In this document: positions 1-9,003 of the stretch, piece after piece
Layout: the number at the start of each line of letters is the position of its first letter
Position numbering within the stretch: the first letter of the stretch is position 1
Source of the DNA: Acidimicrobiia bacterium
Lineage (GTDB): Bacteria; Actinomycetota; Acidimicrobiia; Spongiisociales; Spongiisociaceae
DNA length: 64,000 nucleotides
Reading direction: 5' to 3'
Assembly: GCA_021296345.1 (NCBI GenBank)
Contig: JAGWAN010000002.1
Location: 27,040-91,039, forward strand
The notes under the pieces: model-generated
The model's input: the letters and a program-made list of their open reading frames with translations, nothing else
What the model was told of the DNA's origin: nothing
Database searches by the model: none
Made by a program: the position numbers and the translations under genes

Positions 1-1
1 G

Positions 2-193
2 CAATGGGGTTCCAACTCGGTCCCGGTGGTGGTATCTAACGGGGAACTGTTGGTAGAAGCCTCGGACCCGCGGCTGGTCCGCATGCTCCGGCACGACGCC
101 GATCGGCTGGTGGTGCGTATCGCGGAGCGCTTCGGGAGGTCCTTCGTGACCTCGGTGCGGGTGGTCGGACCACCCTGGCGAAGGGGGTGGTGA
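2..193 (+). CDS. DciA-type DUF721 protein, C-terminal fragment
   Basis: This is the last 63 codons of a gene that begins before the window, ending in TGA at 191-193. The fragment starts with a Trp and runs through the DUF721 pattern of hydrophobic strand, 'NGELLVEAS', and a helix containing 'WxxxL-like' spacing (RLVRMLRHDADRL). DUF721/DciA proteins help load the replicative helicase and in actinobacteria usually lie between recF and gyrB. The gene directly downstream is gyrB, which fits that order. Only the C-terminus is visible, so family assignment rests on a short match plus position. Confidence 0.7.
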   Translation, partial: QWGSNSVPVVVSNGELLVEASDPRLVRMLRHDADRLVVRIAERFGRSFVTSVRVVGPPWRRGW

Positions 194-218
194 GGAGTGA
201 GCCCGCCCATGGGAGTTA

Positions 219-230
219 GTTTGTACAAAC
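219..230. promoter_or_regulatory. 12-bp perfect palindrome upstream of gyrB
   Basis: GTTTGTACAAAC is a perfect 12-bp inverted repeat in the dciA-gyrB gap, 37 bp upstream of the predicted gyrB -35 box. The flanking bases do not extend the symmetry. It could be a small dimeric-repressor site or chance; no regulator is known from the sequence. Confidence 0.35.
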
Positions 231-266
231 CCGCAGGTCAACCCCTGTTTCTTAGTGGCGTGAAGG

Positions 267-295
267 TTGGCTTTAGATCCAGGTTCGGGTACAAT
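267..295 (+). promoter_or_regulatory. Predicted gyrB promoter
   Basis: TTGGCT (267-272) and TACAAT (290-295) are separated by 17 bp, close to the housekeeping sigma consensus. Transcription would begin near 302, leaving a leader of about 58 nt before the gyrB GTG at 361. Confidence 0.55.
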
Positions 296-360
296 CGGGT
301 GCGCGTGGACGAGCCCCACCGGCGGGCTTCCACCGCCCTCCGCACGACCAAGGACTGCAT

Positions 361-2268
361 GTGACCCTGGACCGACCCTCGAGCTACGGCGCGAGCGATA
401 TCAAGGTGTTGCCGGGTCTTGAGGCGGTCCGCCGCCGCCCCGGCATGTACATCGGCACGACCGGCCCCAGGGGCCTTCACCACCTGGTCTGGGAGGTGGT
501 GGACAACTCGGTCGACGAAGCCATGGCCGGCTGGGCCACCACCATCGACGTGGTGCTGGAAGCGGACGGAAGCTGTCGTGTGTCCGACGACGGTCGCGGG
601 ATTCCGGTGGCGCAGCATGCCCAGACCCGGAAGTCCGCCCTCACGACGGTGCTCACCACCCTCCACGCCGGAGGCAAGTTCGAGGAGGGCGCCTACACCG
701 TATCCGGTGGCCTCCATGGGGTGGGCATATCGGTGGTGAATGCTCTCGCCGGCCGGTTCGTGGCCGAAGTGGAGCGGGACGGCTTCCGATGGTCGCAAAC
801 ATTCGTGCGCGGCAAGCAAACCGGACCGCTGGTCAAAGGCCGCCCGTCCGCCGAGACCGGCACCACCATCACCTTCTGGCCCGATCCCGAAGTCTTCACC
901 GACACGCTGGAGTTCAAGTACTCCACGGTGGCGCAGCGGCTCCGGGAACTGGCCTTCCTCAACAAGGGGCTCAAGGTGAGCCTGGTGGACAAGCGGAACG
1001 GCGCCCGCTCGGACAACTTCTGTTACAAGGGCGGCCTGCGGGACTTCATCCTCCACCTGAACAGCCGCCGCGACGCCCTGCATGGGCGGATCCTCTACTT
1101 GGAGGACGAGGCGCCTGAGGCGGAGCTACAGGTCGCTCTCCAGTGGACCAACTCGTTCAACGAGAACCTGATCAGCTTTGCCAACAACATCAACACGCAC
1201 GAGGGCGGAACACACGAGGAAGGCTTCCGCACCGCTCTCACGAAAGCCGTCAACGAGTTCGCCCGCTCCAAGAACCTGCTCAAGGACAAGGATCGCAACC
1301 TGACCGGCGAGGACGTGCGGGAAGGCCTGACCGCGGTGGTCTCCGTGAAGGTGCGCAACCCGCAGTTCGAGGGGCAGACCAAGACCAAGCTCGGAAATAC
1401 CGAGATACGCAGCTACGTACAGAAGTCGCTCAACCGGATGCTCCCGGAGTGGTTGGAGCGGTACTCGCCGGACGCCCGGCGGATCGTGGACAAGGCTCGC
1501 CAGGCGCAGCACGCCCGTGAGGCGGCCCGCAAGGCCCGTGATGTGATAAGACGCAAGTCGTTGCTCGCCTCCTCACGGCTGCCCGGCAAGCTGGTGGACT
1601 GCTCGTCCGGCGATCCTGAAATCGCCGAGCTGTTCATCGTGGAGGGGGACTCGGCGGCCGGTCCGGCGAAGAACGGGCGGGACTCCAAGTTCCAGGCGGT
1701 GCTTCCCATCAGAGGCAAGATCCTGAACGTGGAGAAGGCTCGGCTGGCCAAAGCCCTCCACAACAAGGAGATACAGGCCCTGATCACCGCGATCGGCACC
1801 AACATCGGGGAGGACTTCGAGATCGGCAAGGCGCGGTACCACAAGGTCATCCTCCTGACGGACGCGGACGTGGACGGCGCCCACATCCGGACCCTCTTGA
1901 TGACCTTCTTCTTCCGCCACATGCGACCCCTCATCGAAGCGGGCTACGTGTACATCGCCGTGCCGCCCCTGTACCGGGTCAAGGTCGGGCGGCGGGTCAG
2001 GTACCTGGCCGACGATGCCGCGCTGTCGGCCTTCAAGGAGTCCCATCCGAAGGCCCGGCCCACGCGGTTCAAGGGGCTCGGGGAGATGAACGACTCCGAG
2101 TTGGGAGAGACTGCCCTCCATCCCAATACCCGGACGCTGGTCCAAGTGGACATGCAGGATGCGGCGGGGGCCGACCACGTCTTCTCGACCCTGATGGGCG
2201 GTGACGTAGCCGCTCGCAAGGAGTTCATCCAGCAGAACGCCGGCGATGTCCGGTTCCTGGATATCTGA
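361..2268 (+). CDS. gyrB: DNA gyrase subunit B
   Basis: 635 aa, a normal length for the short actinobacterial GyrB. It supplies the ATPase half of gyrase, which introduces negative supercoils as an A2B2 complex. The N-terminal GHKL ATPase shows 'EVVDNSVDEAMAG', 'SDDGRGIPV' and 'GGLHGVGISVVNAL'. The C-terminal TOPRIM domain shows 'VEGDSAAG' and 'DADVDGAHI', whose acidic residues bind Mg2+. The start is a GTG at 361 with an AAGGA-like ribosome site about 7 nt upstream. It is followed after about 16 nt by gyrA, so both are probably one transcript from the promoter at 267-295. Confidence 0.97.
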   Translation: MTLDRPSSYGASDIKVLPGLEAVRRRPGMYIGTTGPRGLHHLVWEVVDNSVDEAMAGWATTIDVVLEADGSCRVSDDGRGIPVAQHAQTRKSALTTVLTTLHAGGKFEEGAYTVSGGLHGVGISVVNALAGRFVAEVERDGFRWSQTFVRGKQTGPLVKGRPSAETGTTITFWPDPEVFTDTLEFKYSTVAQRLRELAFLNKGLKVSLVDKRNGARSDNFCYKGGLRDFILHLNSRRDALHGRILYLEDEAPEAELQVALQWTNSFNENLISFANNINTHEGGTHEEGFRTALTKAVNEFARSKNLLKDKDRNLTGEDVREGLTAVVSVKVRNPQFEGQTKTKLGNTEIRSYVQKSLNRMLPEWLERYSPDARRIVDKARQAQHAREAARKARDVIRRKSLLASSRLPGKLVDCSSGDPEIAELFIVEGDSAAGPAKNGRDSKFQAVLPIRGKILNVEKARLAKALHNKEIQALITAIGTNIGEDFEIGKARYHKVILLTDADVDGAHIRTLLMTFFFRHMRPLIEAGYVYIAVPPLYRVKVGRRVRYLADDAALSAFKESHPKARPTRFKGLGEMNDSELGETALHPNTRTLVQVDMQDAAGADHVFSTLMGGDVAARKEFIQQNAGDVRFLDI

Positions 2269-2284
2269 GCGGGAGGAAGGTACC

Positions 2285-4741
2285 GTGCCCGAACTCGAGA
2301 CGGGAGGCGCCGCCCCCCTCCTAGCGGTCGACATAAACGACGAGATGGCCAAGTCCTTCGTGGACTACGCCATGTCCGTGATCGTGTCACGGGCGCTCCC
2401 GGACGTGCGTGACGGGCTCAAGCCGGTGCAGAGGCGGATCATCTACGCCATGGACGACATGGGGGTGGGGTCGCGGAGTTCCCACCGGAAGTCGGCCACG
2501 GTGGTGGGGGAGGTGATCGGCAAATACCACCCGCACTCCAACGACGCCATCTATGACGCCCTCGTCAGGATGGGTCAGTCCTTCTCCCTCCGGTATCCCC
2601 TGATCCATCCGCAGGGCAACTTCGGCACGACCGACGATCCGCCGGCGGCGATGCGCTACACGGAGTGCAGGCTGGCTCCGCTGGCCGCGGTGCTGCTCGA
2701 CGGTATCGACGAGGACACGGTGGACTTCGCCGACAACTTCGACGGGTCCGAGCAGGAACCGGTCGTGCTGCCGGCCCGCTTCCCCAACCTGCTGGTGAAC
2801 GGCTCGCAGGGGATCGCAGTGGGCATGGCCACCAACATCCCGCCCCACAACCTGGGGGAGATCATCGACGCCTGCCTGTTCGGACTGGAGAACCCGGATG
2901 CAGGTCCCGAGGAATACCTGTCGATCGTCAAGGGACCCGACTTCCCGACGGGAGGCTACGTGATCGGGACCAAGGGCGTGAAGGACGCGCTGGTGTCGGG
3001 GCGGGGCTCGGTCCGGATGCGCGCGGTCACCGATGTCGAGCAGATCCGCAAGAACCGCACGGCCATCGTGGTGACCGAGTTGCCCTACCAGGGGAGCCAG
3101 GATCGGGTCATGGCGCGGATAGCCACCCTCGTCCAGCAGAAGACGCTGGAGGGTATTTCCGACCTGCGCAACGAGTCCTCCGCCCGCGTGGGCGTGCGCC
3201 TGGTTATCGAGCTCAAGAAGGACGTCAACCCCAAGGTGGTGCTGAACAACCTGTTCAAGCACACCAACCTGGAGGAGAACTTCCACGTCAACGCGGTGGC
3301 CCTGGTGGACGGGGTGCCGCGCACGCTCAACATCGCCGAGATGGTCCAGTACTTCCTCGATCACCAGATGGAGGTGATCGAGCGCCGCACCCGCTTCCGC
3401 CTGAAGCGGGCGCAGGCCCGCGCCCACATCCTGGAGGGGCTGATCGTGGCGGTTGACAACATCGACGAGGTGATCGCGGTGATCCGGGGGAGCGAGGACA
3501 CCCCCTCGGCCCGGGTCGCTCTCATGGACCGCTTCCCGCTCTCGGAGATACAGGCCCGAGCCATCTTGGACATGGCCTTGCGCCGCCTCACCTCGCTGGA
3601 GACCGTCAAGCTACGGAAGGAACACGCCGAGCTGCAGCGGCTGATCACCGAGTTGTCCGGCATCTTGGCCGATCCGGTCCGCCGCCGGGGGATCATCTCC
3701 GACGAGCTCCAGGCCACGCGCAAGGCTCACGGAAACCCTCGCCGCACCCAGGTCATGCCGGCCGAGACCGAGCTGTCCCTGGAGGATCTGATCGCGGATG
3801 ACGAGCTCCTCGTCACCGTTTCCGAGAAGGGCTACGTGAAGTCGGTAATGGCCGGGAGCTACCGGTCGCAGGGACGAGGTGGCAGGGGGGTCAAGGCTGC
3901 TGCCCTCCGGGGGGGCGACTACCTAACCCATGTGATACATACGACAGCGCTTGCCTACCTGTTGTTCTTCACGAACCGAGGTCGGGTTTACCGCATCCGG
4001 GCGCACCAGATCCCTCGCAAGGCGCGGACCGCGAAGGGAGTACTTGCTCAAGGGGTACTGCCCCTCGAGCCGGACGAACGCATCAAAGCGCTTGTCGATA
4101 CCCGTGACTACGAGTCCTTCAAATATATGGTCATGATCACAAGGAAGGGCCAGGTCAAGCGGACCGCCTTCCGCCAGTACGACAGCCGGAATACGAGGCT
4201 CGTGGCTATCAGCCTGGTTGGCGACGACGAGGTGGTTGCTGTCCGGTCGACGGATGGGAACAGCGACATCCTCCTCTTCACGCGCCAAGGCCTCGGAATC
4301 CGCTTCTCCGAGGACGACATCCGCCCGATGGGTCGATCCACGCGCGGCGTCAAAGGCATCAAGCTCGACGAGGGCGACGAGGTCGTTGGCGGTACGGTGA
4401 CTCTTGACGGAGACGATGTTCTGCTGCTGACGTCGAGTGGCCTCGGCAAGCGGGCGCGGGTCGCCTTGTTCAGACCTCAGAAGAGGGGCGGCCGGGGCCT
4501 GAAAGCCATCAATCTGACCCGGGTGCCGGGGGAATTGGTCGGGGCACAGGCAGTTACGGAAGGGAGCGAGGCCTTCGTGGTTTCATCGGAGGGCGTCGCG
4601 ATCAGGATGAGGACGGACGACATAAGCCGCCAGGGTCGCTACGCGAGCGGGGTGAAGGTAATGGACCTATCCGAGGGGGCCAGGGTCAGTTCGTTCGCTC
4701 CCGTTCCTATGGACACGGGCCTCTCTACCGGGGCGAAGTGA
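2285..4741 (+). CDS. gyrA: DNA gyrase subunit A
   Basis: 818 aa. This is the DNA-breaking and DNA-wrapping subunit of gyrase. The catalytic tyrosine lies in '[10 protein letters not shown]', and the quinolone-resistance region '[19 protein letters not shown]' is intact. The C-terminal beta-pinwheel carries a GyrA-box-like 'GRGGRGVKA' and further repeats ('[11 protein letters not shown]'). The frame stays open up to an ATG at 2246 inside gyrB, but the GTG at 2285 follows a clear GGGAGGAAGG site, so it is preferred. The stop codon overlaps the GTG of the next gene. Confidence 0.97.
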   Translation: MPELETGGAAPLLAVDINDEMAKSFVDYAMSVIVSRALPDVRDGLKPVQRRIIYAMDDMGVGSRSSHRKSATVVGEVIGKYHPHSNDAIYDALVRMGQSFSLRYPLIHPQGNFGTTDDPPAAMRYTECRLAPLAAVLLDGIDEDTVDFADNFDGSEQEPVVLPARFPNLLVNGSQGIAVGMATNIPPHNLGEIIDACLFGLENPDAGPEEYLSIVKGPDFPTGGYVIGTKGVKDALVSGRGSVRMRAVTDVEQIRKNRTAIVVTELPYQGSQDRVMARIATLVQQKTLEGISDLRNESSARVGVRLVIELKKDVNPKVVLNNLFKHTNLEENFHVNAVALVDGVPRTLNIAEMVQYFLDHQMEVIERRTRFRLKRAQARAHILEGLIVAVDNIDEVIAVIRGSEDTPSARVALMDRFPLSEIQARAILDMALRRLTSLETVKLRKEHAELQRLITELSGILADPVRRRGIISDELQATRKAHGNPRRTQVMPAETELSLEDLIADDELLVTVSEKGYVKSVMAGSYRSQGRGGRGVKAAALRGGDYLTHVIHTTALAYLLFFTNRGRVYRIRAHQIPRKARTAKGVLAQGVLPLEPDERIKALVDTRDYESFKYMVMITRKGQVKRTAFRQYDSRNTRLVAISLVGDDEVVAVRSTDGNSDILLFTRQGLGIRFSEDDIRPMGRSTRGVKGIKLDEGDEVVGGTVTLDGDDVLLLTSSGLGKRARVALFRPQKRGGRGLKAINLTRVPGELVGAQAVTEGSEAFVVSSEGVAIRMRTDDISRQGRYASGVKVMDLSEGARVSSFAPVPMDTGLSTGAK

Positions 4742-5196
4742 CGGAAGCGAGGTTGGGGGCTTGGTCCGCCCCGCCCACCACGCAACGCCGGGTTCGCCGG
4801 ATTCTCCGCAAGTTCGATCCTTGGACGGTCATGAAGGTGTCCGCTGTCCTGTCCGCGCTGGCAGCACTCGGCTTGGTCCTGCTGTCGGTGATGTTCTGGG
4901 CGGTGATTTCCAGGCTCGGCCTGGTCTCCGCCTTCGACGAGGCCGCCGCCCGGGTGGCGCTGATCGACCCCGACGAGTCGCTCTTCAAGGCGGGCGGGGA
5001 GTACCTGCGCGGCATGATCCTGCTGGCGGCCAGCTGGATGGCGGGAACCACCGCCACCCTGACGGTGGGAGCGGTGCTGTACAACCTGTTGGCGGATCTG
5101 GTCGGGGGAATCGAGTTCACGGTGCTGGAGGAGGTGCCGGTGGATACCTCCGCCCGGCACGAGGCCGGGGGACGATCACGCCCGGGAGGGATGTGA
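4738..5196 (+). CDS. DUF3566 transmembrane protein (first copy)
   Basis: 152 aa. It begins on a GTG that overlaps the gyrA stop (GTGA). The family signature 'RKFDPWTVMKVS' is followed by a membrane helix. A second helix precedes 'LYNLLADLVGGIEFTVLEE', the usual DUF3566 ending. The protein should sit in the membrane with two helices. DUF3566 proteins commonly follow gyrA in actinobacteria and their role is unknown. A second, related copy starts within its stop codon. Confidence 0.85.
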   Translation: MTEARLGAWSAPPTTQRRVRRILRKFDPWTVMKVSAVLSALAALGLVLLSVMFWAVISRLGLVSAFDEAAARVALIDPDESLFKAGGEYLRGMILLAASWMAGTTATLTVGAVLYNLLADLVGGIEFTVLEEVPVDTSARHEAGGRSRPGGM

Positions 5197-5660
5197 TGGC
5201 GACCGCGACCGTACGGCGGGTGCGGCGGGTGATCCGCAAGTTCGACCCGTGGACGGTGTTCAAGGTGTCGCTTCTTTTTCATGTGGTGTTCGCAGCCGCC
5301 ACTCTGATCGGCCTGCTCCTCATGTGGTCCCTGGTTGAGAGGGCCGGAATCCCCGCCTCGCTCGACCAGTTCCTGATCACTATCAGCCTGGTTGACGATC
5401 GCTCGGTCTTCTTCGACAACGGAAGCCGGTTCATCCGGGTGGCGATCTTCTTCTCGGTGGTGTTCGGGGCGGCGATGATCCTGCTGTCCACGCTGGCGGC
5501 GGTGATCTACAACCTGACTTCCGACGTGGTGGGCGGTGTGGAGGTGGTCATGCTGGAGGAGACCCTGCAGGTGCCGGCGCCCGCTATACCCGGCCCTCCG
5601 GATCCCGGCCCCGATACGTCACCCGAGGACTCCGCCGAGATGCCCACCCTGGCCAACTGA
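5196..5660 (+). CDS. DUF3566 transmembrane protein (second copy)
   Basis: 154 aa, starting at an ATG that shares one base with the preceding stop (TGATG) behind a GGGAGGG site. It repeats the architecture of its neighbour: 'RKFDPWTVFKVS', a long hydrophobic helix, a loop, a second helix, then 'IYNLTSDVVGGVEVVMLEE'. It adds a Pro/Asp-rich tail of about 30 residues. The two copies are clearly paralogous and tandem, so they may form a heteromer; this is inference. It is the last gene of the gyr operon. Confidence 0.85.
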   Translation: MATATVRRVRRVIRKFDPWTVFKVSLLFHVVFAAATLIGLLLMWSLVERAGIPASLDQFLITISLVDDRSVFFDNGSRFIRVAIFFSVVFGAAMILLSTLAAVIYNLTSDVVGGVEVVMLEETLQVPAPAIPGPPDPGPDTSPEDSAEMPTLAN

Positions 5661-5834
5661 CCGCTGCGGGTACGGCTCCTTCAGCGGGCCGTTCGCCACG
5701 GCAGCACCCGACGAGTCACTAGGCCAGACTCAGGACCGGCGGGCCGCCATTCGCTAGTGAAGCTCATGTTGTCTCCATGACCTCCGCCAGGAACGGTAGC
5801 GCGGGTCCGTATCCATATGGGAGGGTCCGGTGTT

Positions 5835-5897
5835 CTAGTTGCTAGTTCTTATCAGCGATCAACGACTAGCGACTACGGACTACCGACTAATGATCTA
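5835..5897. repeat. Degenerate heptad-repeat tract
   Basis: Nine consecutive 7-nt units of type CTAGTTG / CGACTAG / CGACTAC / CGACTAA. The last unit contains the stop codon of the minus-strand gene at 5895-6641. The rest of 5661-5834 shows no gene or clear signal. Similar period-7 tracts occur at other gene ends in this window. Confidence 0.7.
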
Positions 5898-6641
5898 GGC
5901 GGCGACGAACCGGGCCACCTGCATGCCGGCTTCCCGGGCCAGCCGCACGAAGGCCCCGTCCGGATCGCCGGGTCCGCCTGCGCCCCGTGGGTAGGCGCCG
6001 CGCGCGGCGGCCAGGATGGCCGATCCGAAGCACACCGCATCGAGGAATCGCCCCTCGTCCGAAACGCCGTGGACCAGGGACCCGCCGCCCTCGGCGCCAT
6101 GGAACTCGAGGTCGACCCGGACCGCCTTCCATGGCGAGTCGGTGGGGGCCGGGCAGCAGGCCACATCCGGCCAGGGAAGGGGGTTCTCCCCCCAGCCGGC
6201 CCACAGGGACCCGACCGGCTCGGGAAAGGTCACCGCCCGCCCGGCCCGGAGCGGACGGCCCGCCACGGTCCACGCCAGGCGAGCCTTGAGCGGCTCCGCC
6301 GACGGGGGAAGCATCGAGATGGCCAGAGCGGCGGCCAGACCCGCCCCGCTCGCGGCTCCGCTGACGATGGTGGCATCCGGGGCAGGGGTAAAGCGGACGG
6401 GTAGGTCGGCGCCAACCACTACGGGAAGGCCCAGAGCGCATGCCTCCTCCACCAGCGGGCGGGAGGCGGCGTCAACCGTGTCGACGGCGAGCACGTCCCA
6501 GCCCTCGACGGAGCCCGGCGGCCCGTCGGCGTCCGGGCCAGTTGGCAACCGGCCGACTTCGACGCCGGGGGCGGCCTGGAGCACCCGGATCACCCGGTTG
6601 CTCCGATCGCCTTCTGAATGGAGAGCGATTCGATGGGTCAC
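5895..6641 (-). CDS. Hypothetical protein, possible Rossmann-like N-terminus
   Basis: 248 aa, family not recognised. The first half alternates hydrophobic strands and Gly-rich turns ('WDVLAVDTVD', 'LPVVVGADLP', 'GAASGAGLAAALAIS'), which could be a nucleotide-binding fold, but no canonical GxGxxG is present. The middle has 'TFPEPVGSLWAGWG' and 'WPDVACCPAPTDSPWKAVRVDLEF'-type segments. The GTG start at 6641 is supported because its first bases overlap the stop of a 46-aa upstream ORF (GTGA), implying coupled translation. The frame is open much further upstream, but that part overlaps unrelated sequence and lacks protein-like composition. Confidence 0.6.
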   Translation of the reverse strand: MTHRIALHSEGDRSNRVIRVLQAAPGVEVGRLPTGPDADGPPGSVEGWDVLAVDTVDAASRPLVEEACALGLPVVVGADLPVRFTPAPDATIVSGAASGAGLAAALAISMLPPSAEPLKARLAWTVAGRPLRAGRAVTFPEPVGSLWAGWGENPLPWPDVACCPAPTDSPWKAVRVDLEFHGAEGGGSLVHGVSDEGRFLDAVCFGSAILAAARGAYPRGAGGPGDPDGAFVRLAREAGMQVARFVAA

Positions 6642-6778
6642 TGATGGCGCACGATCGGATGCCAGGTACCGGGTGTGGTGGGGGGCTTCGTGTAGGCCGA
6701 GGCGCGCAACCTCCAGGAGGTGATCGCCGCGGCGGCTGTCGCCAGCAGGGCCACTGCCAGGAGCGTCCGGAACTTCAT
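6638..6778 (-). CDS. Small membrane peptide, 46 aa, coupled to the downstream gene
   Basis: The ORF runs from ATG at 6778 to TGA at 6638-6640. It begins with Lys-Phe-Arg, then a hydrophobic stretch 'TLLAVALLATAAAAIT' that would form a signal anchor. A basic, Thr/Pro-rich tail follows. Its TGA overlaps the GTG of the gene at 5895-6641. No strong ribosome site is visible. The composition and precise coupling argue that it is translated; the function is unknown. Confidence 0.5.
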   Translation of the reverse strand: MKFRTLLAVALLATAAAAITSWRLRASAYTKPPTTPGTWHPIVRHQ

Positions 6779-6994
6779 GGCAGGAGAGTCTACGAGTCGC
6801 GGTTTCCAATGTTGCCGGCTGCCGACCGGGATGGCGGCTCCGTTGAGAGAGTTCTCTCCACGGGACCGGCGGCCGGCTCACGGGATCGGACGAAAGGATA
6901 GAACATGTCATACCCTCGCTATACGTTGCGTATTGCCAAGCACCACCACCGGCCGATGAGGTGAGACCGATCGGAACGGCCGGTCCGAGGGAAC

Positions 6995-7135
6995 ATGACA
7001 GCTCAATGGAGCGAACAGCCGATTCCCGGCAACCGGCCGGGCATGGCCGACCACGCTCCGAACCACGGTGGCGGCGGCGGGGGAGGGGGCCCGGTGCGGA
7101 GCGCCGGGTTGGCGCGATTTTCGCGTTCTTTCTGA
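6995..7135 (+). CDS. Possible small Gly-rich ORF in a 440-bp gap
   Basis: Between the 46-aa peptide and alkD (6779-7217) there is no convincing gene. The best candidate is this 46-codon ORF, which has GAGGGAAC directly before its ATG. It encodes a short polar N-terminus, a run of eight glycines and a basic tail. A second 19-codon ORF at 6905-6964 (AAAGGA site) contains a His-His-His tract. Neither has recognisable homology, and both may be chance. Confidence 0.2.
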   Translation: MTAQWSEQPIPGNRPGMADHAPNHGGGGGGGGPVRSAGLARFSRSF

Positions 7136-7180
7136 TGGGGGTGCTGGAACCGAGTCCCATCATCGTGAGCCGGCAGCGCG

Positions 7181-7210
7181 TCTGGCACAATCTCGCGGTC
7201 TGGCACAATC
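7181..7210 (+). promoter_or_regulatory. Two direct copies of TCTGGCACAATC before alkD
   Basis: The 12-mer occurs at 7181-7192 and 7199-7210, offset by 18 bp. Each holds CACAAT, which resembles a -10 box. The second lies about 8 bp before the GTG at 7218, which suggests a leaderless transcript. The duplication could also be an operator. Confidence 0.4.
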
Positions 7211-7217
7211 CCTTCGT

Positions 7218-7940
7218 GTGGACGCATCTCTGAGGGCCGATCTCGTCGCCCGCCTTGCCGGGGCAGGAGATCCCGACCGGGCGGAGGGCCAGCAGCGGTA
7301 CATGAAATCGGAGCTTCCGTTTCACGGGGTACGGGTACCCGAGGTGCGACGCCTGGCCGGGGCGGTCATCAGAGACCATCCTCTCACGGACCCTGACGCC
7401 TGGGAGGGGACCGTCCTCGGAATATGGCGGGCGGCCACCCATCGGGAGCAGCGCTACGGAGCTATCGAATTGGCCTACGCCCGGCCCTACCGTGGGTGGC
7501 TGCGGCCCGACCGCCTGGCGATGGTGGAGGAGATGGTCGTCACGGGCGCCTGGTGGGACTACGTGGATCAGCTGGCCGGCAAGCACATGGGCCACCTGCT
7601 CGCCACGTACCCGGGGGACGTCCGCCCGGTGCTGCTCTCCTGGGCGGAGGACGACGACATCTGGCGGCGCCGGACCGCGATCCTGGCCCAGCTCCGGTTC
7701 AAGGACCGCACCGACCCGGGCCTGCTGTTCGCCGTGATCGAACCTTCCATCGCCCGCAAGGAGTTCTTCCTGCGCAAGGCGATCGGGTGGGCGCTGCGGG
7801 AATACTCCAAGACCCGCCCGGAGGCGGTGACCCGTTACGTGGAGGCCAACCGCGGCCGGCTCTCCCCGCTCAGCAGGCGAGAGGCCATGAAGGCGCTGGC
7901 ATCGAGGCGGCGTACCTCCGAGGGTTCACCGTCCCACTAA
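7218..7940 (+). CDS. AlkD-like DNA alkylation repair protein
   Basis: 240 aa. AlkD-family enzymes are all-helical HEAT-like glycosylases that remove bulky or cationic alkylpurines such as 3- and 7-methylpurines. The family pattern is visible: an early 'YMKSELPFHGVRVPEVR' segment, 'WWDYVDQLAGKHMG' (the Trp/Asp active-site helix), 'RRRTAILAQLRFK', and 'EFFLRKAIGWALREYSK'. The GTG at 7218 is chosen because it starts the conserved domain and follows a -10-like CACAAT at leaderless distance; no ribosome site exists. It converges with, and overlaps by 4 bp, the metalloprotease gene. Confidence 0.85.
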   Translation: MDASLRADLVARLAGAGDPDRAEGQQRYMKSELPFHGVRVPEVRRLAGAVIRDHPLTDPDAWEGTVLGIWRAATHREQRYGAIELAYARPYRGWLRPDRLAMVEEMVVTGAWWDYVDQLAGKHMGHLLATYPGDVRPVLLSWAEDDDIWRRRTAILAQLRFKDRTDPGLLFAVIEPSIARKEFFLRKAIGWALREYSKTRPEAVTRYVEANRGRLSPLSRREAMKALASRRRTSEGSPSH

Positions 7941-8866
7941 GACGGGTCGAAGCCGACCGTAAGACCCTCGTAGATGGGGTCGTAATAGCCGCCGCCGTCC
8001 AGGTAGTCGGGGTTCCATGTCTTGGATCCGGACGCGTCCCTCCGGTAGATGAAAGGTGATCGATGCAGCCGCTCCCGGTGGAAGCGGCCATCGCGACCGG
8101 AGGGGATGTCGGTTCCGCTCCCGTACTGGAGGAGGCCTTCGTCGCCGTAGGCCTCGTGTTGGGGGTCGCTATCGCGGTACTCGTGGCTGGCGTTGATCAG
8201 CTTGTGCCCGAGTTCATGGGCGACGGTCTTCCAGGACTGAGGTCTCCCCAGGTTGGTGAGGGTGATGACACCTCGCAGGTGGCGCGGGATCGTGTCCCGG
8301 TGCGTGTAGGCGGGGAAGGACAGGGCGTTGGTGGCAATGGTCTTCAACTGCCAGGTGCGTTCGTCGATCCGGTCATGGAAAGAGATGAAGACGTCCTCGA
8401 GGACCACGAGATGTATCCGGCGATCGTGGTCCGGTCCGTTGCCGATCACGCTCTCCAACGCCGCCAGAGCGGTGGAGGACAGCCTGGATGGCCGCTTCTG
8501 GCTTTCCTTGTACAGGTTGGCGTAGCGACCACGGGGCAGTTCTGAGCCCGGCGCCTCGGCATGGAAGACGAGCAGCTCCGGGTCTACAAGCCCGGTCCGG
8601 ACCGAGACGACGGCCAACTGGAGACCGACCAACGCGAAGATCCGTCGGGCCTCGAGCACGCCATCGATCACTGTTTCGAGTTCCACTCTCTGCCGGTGGG
8701 CCGGTTCCAGGTTCGACGGATGGAAGATGCCTATGTCGACGGTGGCCTGGCCGTCTTCCAGGTCGGCGTTCAAGGACTCCAAGTCGATCGGAACCGGGAT
8801 CCCCCACCCGGATCGGTCCTCCGCGCTGTGCCCAGTCTGTGTAAGTTGGCCGCCATGAACGGACAT
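7937..8866 (-). CDS. Putative zinc metalloprotease
   Basis: About 309 aa. 'TVAHELGHKLINASHEY' contains an HExxH zinc site (two His ligands and the catalytic Glu) with a downstream His/Glu that could be a third ligand. The rest is not assignable to a named peptidase family. No signal peptide is seen, so it is probably cytoplasmic or exported by an unknown route. The ATG at 8866 is preferred because GAGGA lies 5 nt upstream. In-frame GTG at 8920 and ATG at 8905 would add up to 18 residues. It overlaps alkD convergently. Confidence 0.6.
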   Translation of the reverse strand: MSVHGGQLTQTGHSAEDRSGWGIPVPIDLESLNADLEDGQATVDIGIFHPSNLEPAHRQRVELETVIDGVLEARRIFALVGLQLAVVSVRTGLVDPELLVFHAEAPGSELPRGRYANLYKESQKRPSRLSSTALAALESVIGNGPDHDRRIHLVVLEDVFISFHDRIDERTWQLKTIATNALSFPAYTHRDTIPRHLRGVITLTNLGRPQSWKTVAHELGHKLINASHEYRDSDPQHEAYGDEGLLQYGSGTDIPSGRDGRFHRERLHRSPFIYRRDASGSKTWNPDYLDGGGYYDPIYEGLTVGFDPS

Positions 8867-9003
8867 GGGTGTCCTCATTCCTGTACGCGGGAGCTTTGGC
8901 GCCATCCTACGTCGGGCCACGCTCCCGTACCGCTCGGGCGGTCTCCCGACTGCCCGCCGGGAGCTGACGGGTTACGCGAATCCGCCCGCGAGGGGTGGGA
9001 CGG

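Noticed and set aside
6642..7595. Long minus-strand open frame extending the 5895-6641 gene to 566 aa
   Set aside because: It runs across the 46-aa peptide, the promoter region and the alkD gene in the other direction, has unlike composition, and the GTGA overlap at 6638-6641 gives a better start.
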